Shown here in pieces: positions 35,076 through 44,691 of a stretch of 64,000 nucleotides of DNA. The DNA is taken from the NCBI RefSeq assembly GCF_025753855.1, contig NZ_JAOWPT010000003.1:186001-250000 (forward strand). The letters are read 5' to 3'. Position 1 is the stretch's first letter, and each line of letters opens with the position of its first letter. The position numbers and the translations under genes were made by a program. The notes beneath the pieces are model-generated. The model worked only from the letters and a program-made list of their open reading frames with translations, searched no databases and was not told the origin of the DNA. This DNA comes from Mesorhizobium sp. ZC-5. GTDB lineage: Bacteria; Pseudomonadota; Alphaproteobacteria; Rhizobiales; Rhizobiaceae.

Positions 35076-36317
35076 TCAAATCGGCTTGTCCTTGCGCGCC
35101 GAAAGCACCTGATCCGCGGCAGTGATTCCGGTGAGGTAGGCGCCGTGCGCGGTGGAGAAATCGTGTTTCGAGCAGGCCTCGCCGGCGAAGAACAGCCGCC
35201 CGTCGACTGGGGTGGCAAGGGTCGCGCGGCAATCGGCCTTGCCGGGCAAGGCGCAGGAATATGAGCCGCGCGAAAATGGATCGGCGAGCCATGAATGGTG
35301 ATGGATGGGCTTCACCCGGCGCGCGAAATCGTTGCCGAACAGGCCGGTGAGTTCGCTGACGGCGAAGTCGTGGAATGCCGCCCGGCCGCCGGCTTCCAGG
35401 CCGGCCGCCAGCCCACCGCCGAAATAGCATTCGATCAGCGGCCGGTCGAGCGGCCTCACCTGGTAGGCGGCGGTTTCGGTGCGGTCGGTGCGGCCGTTGA
35501 AGCTGCGGTCCGTGTCGAATTCCTCGGCGTTGGAGAGCGAGAGATACAACTTGTCGGCCAGCCCGAGCGGCAACCCCGCCGCCGCCTCGGTCTTCTCCGG
35601 AAGTGCAGGGGCGAACACCAATTCCTCCTTGGCGAGCAGGCTGGTCGGCAGGGTGACGATCGCGGCATCGGCTGTGACGGTGCCATCTGCCGTCTCGATC
35701 GCCAGGCGTTGTCCGCCGTGGTCGACGCGACGGACAGGGCAGCCGAGCACGACGCGCAATCCGGCGGCATGGGCAGCGACCGTAGCGCCGTATCCTTGCG
35801 GGATCCGCCAGTTGACGCCGTCGTCGGCGTAACGGCCGAGATCGCGGGCCGACACGCGATCGAGCTCGACGCCGCTGTAATAGGTACTGACCGCGTCGAT
35901 GAGTTTCGCCCAGCGTCCGGACAGGTCGACGAAAGCGGAGGCGGGGCGGTCGGGTTCCGCGTCGCCAAACTCGCCCACCCGGTGGCGGAATGCCTCCAGG
36001 GTTTCAACAAAATCGGCACGGTCGGCGGCCGAATAGGCGGAATTAAACAGTGGCCGCGTCCATGGCGGCGGCGAACGGTCGATGGCGCGGCCCTGCGCTT
36101 GTGCGATCTCCACCCAGGGATTGCGCTCGGCCGAATGCAGCCAGCCACAGCCGAGATCGACAGGAACATCGCGGTCTATCGTCCAGGCGCGGCCGCCAAG
36201 CCGCTGCCGCGCCTCGATGAGGAGGCAATCAACGCCGGCGTCGTGCAAGCGGCGCGCCGCGGCTATACCCGCCGCGCCGCCGCCGATCACCACCACTTCG
36301 GTATCGCCGCCAGCCAT
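35076..36317 (-). CDS. FAD-dependent amine oxidase (flavin monoamine oxidase family)
   Basis: A 413-aa flavoprotein. The dinucleotide-binding motif VVVIGGGAAGIAAARRLHDAG is at residues 8-28, with RLGGRAWTIDRDVPVDLGCGWLH next to it. The C-terminal FAD motif is RLFFAGEACSKHDFSTAHGAYLTGITAA. Polyamine or monoamine oxidation is the usual role, but the substrate is not visible. The protein lacks a Tat or Sec signal, so it is probably cytoplasmic. It is 39 bases upstream of no other gene on its strand except the DUF2778 gene further on, and follows ilvD in the same direction. Confidence 0.88.
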   Translation of the reverse strand: MAGGDTEVVVIGGGAAGIAAARRLHDAGVDCLLIEARQRLGGRAWTIDRDVPVDLGCGWLHSAERNPWVEIAQAQGRAIDRSPPPWTRPLFNSAYSAADRADFVETLEAFRHRVGEFGDAEPDRPASAFVDLSGRWAKLIDAVSTYYSGVELDRVSARDLGRYADDGVNWRIPQGYGATVAAHAAGLRVVLGCPVRRVDHGGQRLAIETADGTVTADAAIVTLPTSLLAKEELVFAPALPEKTEAAAGLPLGLADKLYLSLSNAEEFDTDRSFNGRTDRTETAAYQVRPLDRPLIECYFGGGLAAGLEAGGRAAFHDFAVSELTGLFGNDFARRVKPIHHHSWLADPFSRGSYSCALPGKADCRATLATPVDGRLFFAGEACSKHDFSTAHGAYLTGITAADQVLSARKDKPI

Positions 36318-36356
36318 GATTCGGGCCTCGACCAGATGTTTCGGCCCGCTGTGTCG

Positions 36357-38198
36357 CTATTCGGCGTCGCCCAGATCCCGGACCGCGCCGCGCGCGGCAC
36401 TGGTGGCGAAGGCGGCGTAGACGCGCAGCGCGTCGGTGATCTTGCGTTTGCGCTTTTCCACCGGCTTCCAGCCCTTCGCGTCCTGTTGGGCGCGTCGCGC
36501 GGCAAGTTCCGCGTCGTCCACCGCCAGATGGATCGTCCGGTTCGGGATGTCGATCTCGATCCTGTCCCCTTCGCGCACCAGGCCGATCGTACCGCCGTCT
36601 GCCGCTTCCGGGGAGACGTGGCCGATGGACAAGCCCGAGGTGCCACCGGAAAAACGCCCGTCCGTCAGCAGCGCGCAGGCCTTGCCGAGGCCTTTCGACT
36701 TCAGATAACTGGTCGGATACAGCATTTCCTGCATGCCGGGGCCGCCGCGCGGGCCTTCGTAGCGGATGACGATGACGTCGCCCTCATTGATCTGGTTGGA
36801 CAGGATCGCCTTCACGCTGGCGTCCTGGCTTTCGAACACTCGCGCCGGACCGGAAAACTTCAGGATCGACTCGTCGACGCCGGCCGTCTTCACGATGCAG
36901 CCGTCGATGGCGACGTTGCCCTTCAGCACGGCCAGTCCGCCGTCCCTGGAGAACGGGTTCTCGGGCGAGCGGATGGCGCCCGTCTTACGGTCGAGGTCGA
37001 GTTCGGCCCAGCGGTTGGATTGCGAGAAGGCCTGGGTGGTGCGCACGCCGCCGGGCGCCGCCATGAAGAACTGGCGCACATTCTCCGAATTGGTGCGGCT
37101 GATGTCCCACTGGTCGAGCGCATCGCCGAGCGTGACGGCGTGGATCGTCGGCTCTTCGCGGTTGATCAGCCCGGCCCGGTCAAGCTGGCCCAGGATCGCC
37201 ATGATGCCGCCGGCGCGGTGGACGTCTTCCATATGCACGTCGTTCTTCGCCGGTGCGACCTTGCACAGCACCGGAACTTTTCGCGACAGCGCGTCGATGT
37301 CGTCCATGGTGAAGTCGACGCCGCCCTCATGCGCGGCGGCCAGGATGTGCAGCACCGTGTTGGTCGAGCCGCCCATCGCGATGTCGAGCGCCATGGCGTT
37401 CTCGAACGCCGCCTTGGTGGCGATGGAACGCGGCAGGGCCGTCTCGTCATCCTGCTCGTAATAGCGGCGGGCGAGATCGACGATCAGGTGGCCGGCCTCG
37501 ACGAACAGGCGCTTACGGTCGGAATGGGTGGCGAGCGTCGAGCCGTTGCCGGGCAGCGACAGACCGAGCGCCTCGGTCAGGCAGTTCATCGAGTTGGCGG
37601 TGAACATGCCCGAGCATGAGCCGCAGGTCGGGCAGGCTGCTTCCTCGACAGCCTGCACTTCTTCGTCGGAATATTTGTCGTCGGCCGCCATCACCATGGC
37701 GTCGACCAGGTCGAGCGCCTGCAGCTTGCCCTTGACCATCGCCTTGCCGGCTTCCATCGGGCCGCCGGAGACAAACACCACGGGGATATTGAGGCGCATC
37801 GCGGCGTTCAGCATACCGGGTGTGATCTTGTCGCAGTTGGAGATGCAGACCATGGCGTCGGCGCAATGCGCGTTGACCATGTATTCGACCGAGTCGGCGA
37901 TGATCTCACGGCTGGGGAGCGAATAGAGCATGCCGTCATGGCCCATGGCGATGCCGTCGTCGACCGCGATGGTGTTGAATTCCTTGGCGACGCCGCCGGC
38001 GCTTTCGATCTCGCGGGCGACAAGCTGGCCGAGATCCTTGAGGTGCACATGGCCCGGCACGAACTGCGTGAAGGAATTCACCACCGCGATGATCGGCTTG
38101 CCGAAATCGCCATCCTTCATGCCGGTGGCGCGCCACAGGCCGCGGGCGCCGGCCATGTTGCGGCCGTGGGTGGTGGTACGAGATCTATAGGCGGGCAT
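36357..38198 (-). CDS. ilvD: Dihydroxy-acid dehydratase
   Basis: An Fe-S enzyme of 613 aa catalysing the third common step of valine, leucine and isoleucine synthesis. Iron-sulfur ligands appear in [11 protein letters not shown] and [23 protein letters not shown]. The C-terminal [19 protein letters not shown] is a family signature. The ATG at 38198 ([17 protein letters not shown]) matches the usual start. It and cimA are the two branched-chain amino-acid genes of the window, 34 kb apart. An intergenic terminator lies upstream of it. Confidence 0.97.
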   Translation of the reverse strand: MPAYRSRTTTHGRNMAGARGLWRATGMKDGDFGKPIIAVVNSFTQFVPGHVHLKDLGQLVAREIESAGGVAKEFNTIAVDDGIAMGHDGMLYSLPSREIIADSVEYMVNAHCADAMVCISNCDKITPGMLNAAMRLNIPVVFVSGGPMEAGKAMVKGKLQALDLVDAMVMAADDKYSDEEVQAVEEAACPTCGSCSGMFTANSMNCLTEALGLSLPGNGSTLATHSDRKRLFVEAGHLIVDLARRYYEQDDETALPRSIATKAAFENAMALDIAMGGSTNTVLHILAAAHEGGVDFTMDDIDALSRKVPVLCKVAPAKNDVHMEDVHRAGGIMAILGQLDRAGLINREEPTIHAVTLGDALDQWDISRTNSENVRQFFMAAPGGVRTTQAFSQSNRWAELDLDRKTGAIRSPENPFSRDGGLAVLKGNVAIDGCIVKTAGVDESILKFSGPARVFESQDASVKAILSNQINEGDVIVIRYEGPRGGPGMQEMLYPTSYLKSKGLGKACALLTDGRFSGGTSGLSIGHVSPEAADGGTIGLVREGDRIEIDIPNRTIHLAVDDAELAARRAQQDAKGWKPVEKRKRKITDALRVYAAFATSAARGAVRDLGDAE

Positions 38199-38520
38199 TT
38201 GGGCTTCACCATGCTGGAAAAAGAAAGACGCCAGAGGCGCGAAGGCGATTGATAGCGGCATTCGGAAGCGGGCGCAAAGGAAAACCGTACCCGCGGGTAC
38301 GGTTAGCGATCGCTGCTCGCTTTGCAGACAGTATCGTAACCGTTCTTGCCGGAATCGCGCTCCACCTGCCGGCAGCGGAGGCGACCACGGTCTTGCCGCG
38401 CTCGCGAACCCAGGTTTTCGAGGATGGAAAAGACCTGTTCGGAGCTTTTGCTGTAGCCCTTGACACATCTCCCCTGCTTGCCGCACAGGCTTGGCGTCGA
38501 AGCGGCGGAGAAAGCGGAAA
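38199..38520. other. Intergenic region between divergent ilvD and fabD
   Basis: The 322 bases must hold promoters for both genes. A TTGACA at 38460-38465 on the plus strand is a candidate -35 for fabD, but no good -10 follows. The region also contains a hairpin with a T-rich tail on the minus strand (38274-38304), which cannot belong to fabD or ilvD. A minus-strand frame of about 55 codons ends right at that hairpin but lacks a convincing start. Confidence 0.5.
38274..38304 (-). terminator. Perfect 22-bp palindrome with T-rich tail (terminator, minus strand)
   Basis: Positions 38283-38304 are fully self-complementary with a centre of CCGCGG. On the minus strand it is followed by TTTTCCTTT. 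It lies about 85 bases before the ilvD start, so a transcript starting between here and fabD would end here: either an unannotated small RNA or an ilvD leader. Confidence 0.6.
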
Positions 38521-39459
38521 ATGGCGATCGCATTCACCTTTCCAGGGCAGGGCAGCCAGGCTGTCGGGATGGGGAAGGATCTGGCGGAAGCGTTTCCCGA
38601 AGCGCGCGCCGTATTCCAGGAAGTCGACGACGCGCTTGGTGAAAACCTGTCCAAGGTGATGTGGGAAGGCCCCGAGGAGACGCTGACGCTGACCGCGAAC
38701 GCGCAGCCCGCTCTGATGGCGGTGTCGCTGGCGGCTTTGCGGGCGCTGGAAGCGCGCGGTTTCGTCCTGAAGGACAAGGTTGCCTACGTGGCCGGCCATT
38801 CGCTCGGCGAATATTCGGCCCTTGCCGCGGCGGGAATGTTTTCCGTTGCCGATGCCGCGCGGCTTTTGCGCATTCGCGGCAACGCCATGCAGGCGGCGGT
38901 ACCAGCCGGCGAGGGCGCCATGGCCGCGGTTCTGGGACTCGAACAGGCGGACGTCGAGGCAGCCTGCGCGGAGGCAGCACGGCAATCGCCCTGCCAGATC
39001 GCCAACGACAATGGCGGCGGGCAATTGGTGATCTCGGGGGCGAAGGCGGGCGTCGATCACGCGGGGCGGATCTGCACCGAGAAGGGCGCCAAGCGTGTCA
39101 TCATGCTGTCCGTGTCGGCGCCGTTCCACTCGGAATTGATGGCGCCAGCGGCGGAGATCATGCGCAATGCGCTGGCCGAGGTGAAAAAGCAGGCGCCGCT
39201 GGTGCCGGTCGTGGCCAACGTGGTGGTGAAGCCTTTGACCGACGTGGAGGAAATCGTCGCGCGTCTCGTGGAGCAGGTGACGGGCCGGGTGCGCTGGCGC
39301 GAAACGGTCGAATGGTTCGGGCAGAACGGCGTGACCACGCTCTATGAAGTTGGGTCGGGTAAGGTTCTTTCTGGCCTGGCGCGGCGCATCAACCGCGACA
39401 TCGCGACCTCCGCCATCAATACGCCGTCCGATGTCGAGGCGGCGCTGGTGGCGCTCTGA
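38521..39459 (+). CDS. fabD: Malonyl-CoA:ACP transacylase
   Basis: Loads malonyl groups onto acyl carrier protein for type II fatty-acid synthesis. It is 312 aa, with [14 protein letters not shown] at the start, nucleophile Ser94 in GHSLGEYSA, and the conserved [10 protein letters not shown] block with the catalytic His. The ATG at 38521 is preceded by GGCGGAGAAAGCGG. It opens the fabD-fabG-acpP-fabF cluster, but a RelBE module has been placed between fabD and fabG. Confidence 0.96.
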   Translation: MAIAFTFPGQGSQAVGMGKDLAEAFPEARAVFQEVDDALGENLSKVMWEGPEETLTLTANAQPALMAVSLAALRALEARGFVLKDKVAYVAGHSLGEYSALAAAGMFSVADAARLLRIRGNAMQAAVPAGEGAMAAVLGLEQADVEAACAEAARQSPCQIANDNGGGQLVISGAKAGVDHAGRICTEKGAKRVIMLSVSAPFHSELMAPAAEIMRNALAEVKKQAPLVPVVANVVVKPLTDVEEIVARLVEQVTGRVRWRETVEWFGQNGVTTLYEVGSGKVLSGLARRINRDIATSAINTPSDVEAALVAL

Positions 39460-39487
39460 TCCGCGTCAGTTGTGAAAACAGGATAGA

Positions 39488-39514
39488 TGCGATACATTGA
39501 ATACATGTATCGCA
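39488..39514. promoter_or_regulatory. Inverted repeat upstream of relB, probable antitoxin operator
   Basis: Arms TGCGATACAT (39488-39497) and ATGTATCGCA (39505-39514) are perfect complements around a 7-base spacer. The site ends 12 bases before the relB ATG. RHH-type antitoxins repress their own operon from such sites, so RelB-RelE binding here is expected. Confidence 0.7.
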
Positions 39515-39526
39515 TAAGGTTTCGAG

Positions 39527-39748
39527 ATGCCCACATCCATCAGACTGTCGGAAGAGACCGAGACGCGCCTGAATGCGCTTGCCCAACGCACGGGACGCAC
39601 CAAAGCCTATTATCTGCGTGAATTGGTCGAACGTGGCTTAGAGGACCTCGAGGATTATTACCTTGCTGTGGAAGTCATGGAACGGGTGCGCCGCGGTGAG
39701 GAGGAAATCCTGAGCGACGAGGAGTTCTGGCGTGACTTGGACGCTTGA
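39527..39748 (+). CDS. relB: RelB/RHH-type antitoxin
   Basis: A 73-aa ribbon-helix-helix protein: PTSIRLSEETETRLNALAQRTGRTKAYYLRELVERGLEDLEDYY is a DinJ/RelB-like DNA-binding fold. An acidic C-terminal tail (RGEEEILSDEEFWRDL) would bind the toxin. A perfect inverted repeat lies just upstream. The following relE starts 17 bases before its stop, so the pair is coupled. It sits inside the fab cluster and is read in the same direction as fabG. Confidence 0.9.
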   Translation: MPTSIRLSEETETRLNALAQRTGRTKAYYLRELVERGLEDLEDYYLAVEVMERVRRGEEEILSDEEFWRDLDA

Positions 39749-39998
39749 ATACACGCGTACCGCACGCAAGGCCGTTGACAAGCTGGATCATCAAAGTCGC
39801 GATAGAATTAAAGAATTTCTCCGAAATCGGTTGGCGAAACACCCTAACCCAAGGGAACTGGGTAAGGCACTAAAGGGCTCTTTTGCTGCTTATTGGAGTT
39901 ACCGAATAGGGGATTTTCGCATCATCTGCGATATCCAGGATAAGAAGCTCGTCATTCTTGTTGTCGCGATTGGAAATCGGCGAAACGTGTACAGATAG
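39732..39998 (+). CDS. relE: RelE-type mRNA interferase toxin
   Basis: An 88-aa RelE-fold toxin: WTLEYTRTARKAVDKLDHQSRDRIKEFL, then LGKALKGSFAAYWSYRIGDFRIICDI, and the C-terminal VAIGNRRNVY. Conserved basic and aromatic residues for ribosome-dependent mRNA cleavage (R in YRIGDFRI, RRNVY) are present. The GTG start overlaps relB. Codon use and the lower GC of this stretch differ from the flanking fab genes, which suggests acquisition. fabG starts 26 bases after its stop. Confidence 0.9.
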   Translation: MTWTLEYTRTARKAVDKLDHQSRDRIKEFLRNRLAKHPNPRELGKALKGSFAAYWSYRIGDFRIICDIQDKKLVILVVAIGNRRNVYR

Positions 39999-40024
39999 CC
40001 GATTTGAAGGAAAAGGTTTCACAG

Positions 40025-40762
40025 ATGTTCGACTTGACTGGAAAGAAGGCGCTTGTCACCGGGGCTTCGGGGGGAATCGGCGAGGCGATCGCCCGGGTGC
40101 TGCATGCGCAGGGCGCGATCGTCGGGCTGCATGGCACGCGCGTAGAGAAATTGGAGGCGCTGGCGGGCGAACTCGGCGACCGGGTCAAGCTGTTCCCGGC
40201 CAACCTGTCCAATCGCGATGAGGTGAAGGCGCTGGGCCAGAAGGCCGAGGCCGATCTCGAAGGCGTCGACATTCTGGTCAACAATGCCGGCATCACCAAG
40301 GACGGGTTGTTCGTGCGCATGTCCGACGAGGACTGGGATGCCGTCATCGAGGTCAATCTGACCGCCGTGTTCCGGCTTACCCGCGAACTGACGCATCCGA
40401 TGATGCGCCGGCGTTATGGCCGCATCGTCAACGTCACCTCGGTGGTGGGCGTCATGGGCAATCCGGGACAGGCGAACTACTGCGCCTCGAAGGCCGGCAT
40501 GATCGGCTTCTCCAAATCGCTGGCGCAGGAGATCGCCACCCGCAACGTTACGGTCAACTGCGTGGCGCCCGGCTTCATCGAATCGGCCATGACCGGCAAG
40601 CTGAACGACAAGCAGAAAGAAGCGATCATCGGCGCCATCCCGATGAAACGCATGGGCACCGGCAGCGAAGTCGCCTCCGCGGTCGCCTATCTGTCGTCGA
40701 GCGAAGCCGGCTACATCACCGGCCAGACCATTCACGTGAATGGCGGCATGGCGATGATCTAA
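40025..40762 (+). CDS. fabG: 3-oxoacyl-[acyl-carrier-protein] reductase
   Basis: Reduces beta-ketoacyl-ACP with NADPH. It is 245 aa, with TGASGGIG (residues 12-19), NNAG, catalytic Ser139 and the Tyr152-x3-Lys156 pair in YCASKAG, and the C-terminal GQTIHVNGGMAM typical of FabG. The ATG at 40025 (MFDLTGKKAL) is the standard start. It sits just after relE and probably depends in part on read-through from fabD or the relBE promoter. acpP follows after 187 bases. Confidence 0.96.
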   Translation: MFDLTGKKALVTGASGGIGEAIARVLHAQGAIVGLHGTRVEKLEALAGELGDRVKLFPANLSNRDEVKALGQKAEADLEGVDILVNNAGITKDGLFVRMSDEDWDAVIEVNLTAVFRLTRELTHPMMRRRYGRIVNVTSVVGVMGNPGQANYCASKAGMIGFSKSLAQEIATRNVTVNCVAPGFIESAMTGKLNDKQKEAIIGAIPMKRMGTGSEVASAVAYLSSSEAGYITGQTIHVNGGMAMI

Positions 40763-40949
40763 TTCGTCGGGAAAAGGCGGCGTTTGCCTTGGACGCGAAC
40801 GGTTTTTGGTGTAATGCGCCCCGCAAGCCGGTGTTTCGGGGTTGATTGCCCCGCAGCATCCCTCCGCGTTTGCGGAAACAATCTTTCAGCTTGATTAGCG
40901 GCAATCGGGCCGCTAACGAAGACAAATTAACAGAGACGAGGGTTCCCCC

Positions 40950-41186
40950 ATGAGCGATACCGCAGAACGCGTCAAGAAAATCGTTGTCGAGCATCTTGGC
41001 GTGGAAGCCGACAAGGTCACTGAGGCGGCAAGCTTCATCGACGACCTTGGCGCAGACAGCCTGGATACGGTCGAGCTCGTGATGGCGTTCGAAGAAGAAT
41101 TCGGCGTCGAGATCCCGGACGACGCGGCCGAGACCATTCTCACCGTGGGCGACGCCGTGAAGTATATCGACAAGGCGTCGACCTGA
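40950..41186 (+). CDS. acpP: Acyl carrier protein
   Basis: A 78-aa acidic carrier of acyl chains. Ser37 in the DSLD motif ([20 protein letters not shown]) takes the 4'-phosphopantetheine arm. GAGGG lies seven bases before the ATG. The 187-base gap upstream is long for this cluster and may contain its own promoter, which would suit the high expression of AcpP. It is followed by fabF after 37 bases. Confidence 0.98.
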   Translation: MSDTAERVKKIVVEHLGVEADKVTEAASFIDDLGADSLDTVELVMAFEEEFGVEIPDDAAETILTVGDAVKYIDKAST

Positions 41187-41223
41187 CGTCTACCAGAACT
41201 CCACCGGCATCCGAGAGCCTGCA

Positions 41224-42486
41224 ATGAGGCGCGTCGTCGTCACCGGCATGGGTCTGCTCTCCCCGTTCGGGGTGGGCGTCGAGCACGGATGGAAGAACAT
41301 CCTGTCGGGCAGAAGCGCTGCCCGGCGGGTTACGGAATTCGAGGTCGAAGACCTGCCGTGCAAGATCGCGCACATCATTCCGCGCGGCGACGGCAGCGAC
41401 AATACCTTCAATCCCGAAGCAGTGCTTGAACCCAAGGAACTGCGCAAGATCGGCGATTTCATCCTCTACGGCATCGCCGCCGCCGACGAGGCGCTGGCTG
41501 ATTCCGGCTGGAAGCCGGAAACCGACGAAGACCGCAACGCAACCGGCGTGATGATCGGCTCCGGCATCGGCGGGATCGAAGGGATTTCCCAGCAGGCGCT
41601 GATCCTGCACGAGCGCGGCCCGCGCCGTGTCAGCCCCTTCTTCATTCCCGGCAACATCATCAACCTGGTCTCCGGCCAGGTCTCTATCCGGCATGGGCTG
41701 AAAGGCCCGAATCATGCCGTGGTGACCGCCTGTTCGACGGGGGCGCATGCCATCGGCGACGCGGCCCGGCTGATCATCTTCGGCGACGCCGACGTGATGT
41801 TGGCCGGCGGTGCGGAATCGCCGGTGACGAGGCTGTCGCTCGCGGGCTTTGCCGCCTGCCGCGCACTGTCGACCGACCGCAACGACACGCCGGAACAGGC
41901 GTCGCGCCCCTATGACCGAGACCGCGACGGTTTTGTCATGGGCGAGGGCGCCGGCGTAGTGGTCCTGGAAGAACTCGAGCATGCCAAGGCGCGTGGCGCC
42001 AAGATTTACGCCGAAGTGACCGGCTACGGCTTGACCGGCGATGCCTATCACATCACCGCGCCAGCCGAAGACGGCGACGGTGCCTATCGCTGCATGGCGG
42101 CCGCGCTGAAGCGCGCCAAGCTGACGGCCGCCGACGTCGACTACATCAACGCCCACGGCACATCGACGATGGCCGATACGATCGAGCTTGGCGCGGTCGA
42201 ACGGCTGGTCGGCAACGCCGCCTCGAAAATCTCGATGTCGTCGACCAAATCGGCGATCGGCCATCTTCTCGGCGCCGCCGGGGCCGCCGAAGCGATCTTC
42301 TCGATCCTGGCCATCCGCGACAACATCGCGCCGCCGACCATCAACCTCGACAATCCAGCCGTCGAAACCGCGATCGATCTCGTGCCGCACAAGGCGCGCG
42401 AACGCCAGATCGATGTCGCGCTTTCCAATTCATTCGGATTCGGCGGTACGAATGCCTCGCTGGTGTTCCAGCGCTACACCGGCTGA
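41224..42486 (+). CDS. fabF: 3-oxoacyl-[acyl-carrier-protein] synthase II
   Basis: Elongating condensing enzyme, 420 aa. The catalytic triad is complete: Cys170 in VVTACSTGAHAIG, His311 in NAHGTST and His347 in SAIGHLLGAAGA. RRVVVTGMGLLSPFG at the N-terminus and SNSFGFGGTNASLVF at the C-terminus are standard. It forms the fabG-acpP-fabF core with the two preceding genes, and mltG follows after 94 bases as in many alphaproteobacteria. Confidence 0.97.
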   Translation: MRRVVVTGMGLLSPFGVGVEHGWKNILSGRSAARRVTEFEVEDLPCKIAHIIPRGDGSDNTFNPEAVLEPKELRKIGDFILYGIAAADEALADSGWKPETDEDRNATGVMIGSGIGGIEGISQQALILHERGPRRVSPFFIPGNIINLVSGQVSIRHGLKGPNHAVVTACSTGAHAIGDAARLIIFGDADVMLAGGAESPVTRLSLAGFAACRALSTDRNDTPEQASRPYDRDRDGFVMGEGAGVVVLEELEHAKARGAKIYAEVTGYGLTGDAYHITAPAEDGDGAYRCMAAALKRAKLTAADVDYINAHGTSTMADTIELGAVERLVGNAASKISMSSTKSAIGHLLGAAGAAEAIFSILAIRDNIAPPTINLDNPAVETAIDLVPHKARERQIDVALSNSFGFGGTNASLVFQRYTG

Positions 42487-42580
42487 GTTGCGCCGCAAGG
42501 CGCGCCTCTGCCGTGAATTTTGCCAAATTGGCATTTAGTCTCTCGGCGGGACTCATCGAAAGAGAAAGTGCTGTGGGAAG

Positions 42581-43768
42581 ATGAATACCACTCCGGCGAA
42601 CCAGGGCGATTTCGGCCAGCGTACCACCCCTCCGAACCCGATCGTTCCCAAGTCGGCGAGCGATGCGCTGCGGCCCGAAACCGGCACACCGCCTCCGGCC
42701 AAGGCGAGGCGCTCGAAACAGTCGCGCAACCAGTTCGTGGTTTTCCTGAATTTTCTGATGTCGGCGATCATGATGGTGACGCTCGCCGCGGGCCTCATCG
42801 TCTATTTCGGCAAGCAATCGTTTGAGGCACCTGGCCCGACGGCGACCAACAGCACCTTTCTGGTAAAGCCGAGCACCGGCGTGTCCGAAATCGCCGACCA
42901 GCTCGAGCGGCGCGGCCTGATAACCGACGCGCGCGTCTTCCAGGTTGGCGTGCGCGCCTACGGCAATAACGGTTCGCTGAAGGCCGGCGAATACGAAATC
43001 AAGGCCGGCGCCTCGATGCACGACATCATGGAAGTGCTGAAGAGCGGAAAATCCATCCTTTATTCGCTGACCATTCCGGAAGGCCTGACGGTCGTCCAGG
43101 CCTGGCAGCGTATCGCCGACAGCGAAGCTTTGAGCGGCGAGATGCCGGCATCGATGCCGGTGGAAGGAACGCTTGCCGCCGATACTATGCGTTTCACCCG
43201 CGGTACCTCGCGCCAGCAGGTGGTCGACAAGATGCTGGCCGACCAGAAGAAACTGGTGGAGGAAATCTGGGAACGCCGGGCCGAAGGCCTGCCGATCGCC
43301 AGCGTCGACGAATTCGTGACGCTCGCCTCCATCGTCGAGAAGGAAACCGGACGCGGCGATGAACGTTCGCGCGTCGCTTCGGTATTCATCAACCGGCTGA
43401 ACAAGAACATGCGGCTGCAGTCGGATCCGACGATCATCTACGGCCTGTTCGGCGGCAAGGGAAAACCTTCCGACCGTCCGATCCGGCAGTCGGACATCGA
43501 CAAGGCCACGCCCTACAATACCTATGTGATCAACGGCCTGCCGCCGACGCCGATCGCCAATCCGGGCAAGGCGGCGCTCGAGGCGGTCGCCAATCCGTCG
43601 CAGACCAGCGATCTTTATTTCGTTGCCGACGGTACCGGTGGGCACGTCTTTGCCGCGACGCTGGAAGAACACAACGCCAACGTGGCGCGCTACCGCGCCT
43701 TCGAGAAAAAACAGGCGGAAGAGGCGGCGAAAGCCGGAGGAAACGCGGAGCCGGCGGCCGCGCAGTAA
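42581..43768 (+). CDS. mltG: Endolytic murein transglycosylase MltG
   Basis: A 395-aa inner-membrane protein that cleaves nascent glycan strands. A cytosolic Pro-rich N-terminus is followed by one membrane helix (about residues 52-75) and then a LysM-like subdomain (VKPSTGVSEIADQLERRGL). The YceG domain has the catalytic Glu in LASIVEKETG and the conserved RLQSDPTIIYG and YNTYVINGLPPTPIANPG. An Ala/Gly-rich tail ends the protein. Its place after fabF is conserved. Confidence 0.95.
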   Translation: MNTTPANQGDFGQRTTPPNPIVPKSASDALRPETGTPPPAKARRSKQSRNQFVVFLNFLMSAIMMVTLAAGLIVYFGKQSFEAPGPTATNSTFLVKPSTGVSEIADQLERRGLITDARVFQVGVRAYGNNGSLKAGEYEIKAGASMHDIMEVLKSGKSILYSLTIPEGLTVVQAWQRIADSEALSGEMPASMPVEGTLAADTMRFTRGTSRQQVVDKMLADQKKLVEEIWERRAEGLPIASVDEFVTLASIVEKETGRGDERSRVASVFINRLNKNMRLQSDPTIIYGLFGGKGKPSDRPIRQSDIDKATPYNTYVINGLPPTPIANPGKAALEAVANPSQTSDLYFVADGTGGHVFAATLEEHNANVARYRAFEKKQAEEAAKAGGNAEPAAAQ

Positions 43769-43800
43769 CGCGGACGGACGCAGGCGGATTGGGGGGATAG

Positions 43801-44688
43801 ATGCCTTTGCAGAGCATGACGGGCTTTGCACGGTCGTCCGCCAACGAAGCGGGCGCCGTCATTGCGTGGGAAGTCAAGTCGGTCAACGGCAAGGGTGTCG
43901 AGGCGCGGCTGCGCCTGCCGCCCGGTTTCGAGCGCATCGAGGCGCCGGCTCGCCAGGCCATCCAGAAACGGTTTTCGCGCGGCAACATCCAGGCCGCGTT
44001 GACCATCGCCAAAGTCGGACTCCAGGTGCAGCCCGTGGTCAACGAGTCGTTCCTGAAGGACCTCGCGGGGCTCGCCAAGCGCCTCGAGGAACAGTTCGGC
44101 GCGACGCCACCCAGCGCCGACGGGCTGTTGGCCTTGCGCGGCGTGCTGGAACTGCCCGAAACGATCGAGGACGAGGAGACGCGTGCGGCGACCGACGCGG
44201 CGATCCTGACCGCGCTCGACAGCGCGCTTGCCGGGCTGGAACAAGCACGCCTGGCCGAGGGAGCGGCACTCGGCGAATTGCTTGCCGGCCACATCGACAC
44301 CGTCGAACTGCTGACCCACCGCGCCGAGATCGACCCATCGCGCGAGCCGGCAATGATCCGCGAACGCATCACCGAGCAGGTGCGCCTGTTGATGGACGCC
44401 AGCGCCAATCTCGATGAGCAGCGCCTGCATATGGAGGCGGCGTTCCTGGCCACCAAGGCGGATATCCGCGAGGAAATCGACCGCTTGAAGACGCACGTCG
44501 CCTCGGCGCGCAAACTGCTTGCCGATGGTGGACCGATCGGCCGCAAGCTTGATTTTCTGGCGCAGGAATTCAACCGCGAATCGAATACGTTGTGCTCCAA
44601 GGCGAACGCTGCCGCGGTTACCGCCGCCGGGCTCGAACTGAAGGCTGTCGTCGACCAGTTTCGCGAACAGGTCCAGAATCTGGAGTGA
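43801..44688 (+). CDS. yicC: YicC family protein
   Basis: A 295-aa protein of the YicC family, whose E. coli member is an endoribonuclease acting on small RNAs. The N-terminal LQSMTGFARS and the DUF1732 C-terminus (HVASARKLLADGGPIGRKLDFLAQEFNRESNTLCSK) are diagnostic. GGGGGG is eight bases before the ATG. It is followed by gmk after three bases, the usual order. The RNase role in this species is inferred. Confidence 0.94.
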   Translation: MPLQSMTGFARSSANEAGAVIAWEVKSVNGKGVEARLRLPPGFERIEAPARQAIQKRFSRGNIQAALTIAKVGLQVQPVVNESFLKDLAGLAKRLEEQFGATPPSADGLLALRGVLELPETIEDEETRAATDAAILTALDSALAGLEQARLAEGAALGELLAGHIDTVELLTHRAEIDPSREPAMIRERITEQVRLLMDASANLDEQRLHMEAAFLATKADIREEIDRLKTHVASARKLLADGGPIGRKLDFLAQEFNRESNTLCSKANAAAVTAAGLELKAVVDQFREQVQNLE

Positions 44689-44691
44689 CGA

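Noticed and set aside
38303-38533. Minus-strand frame ending at the 22-bp palindrome
   Set aside because: No ATG/GTG with a ribosome site gives a plausible start, and the codon at the useful position is GTC. The transcript itself is kept as a finding.
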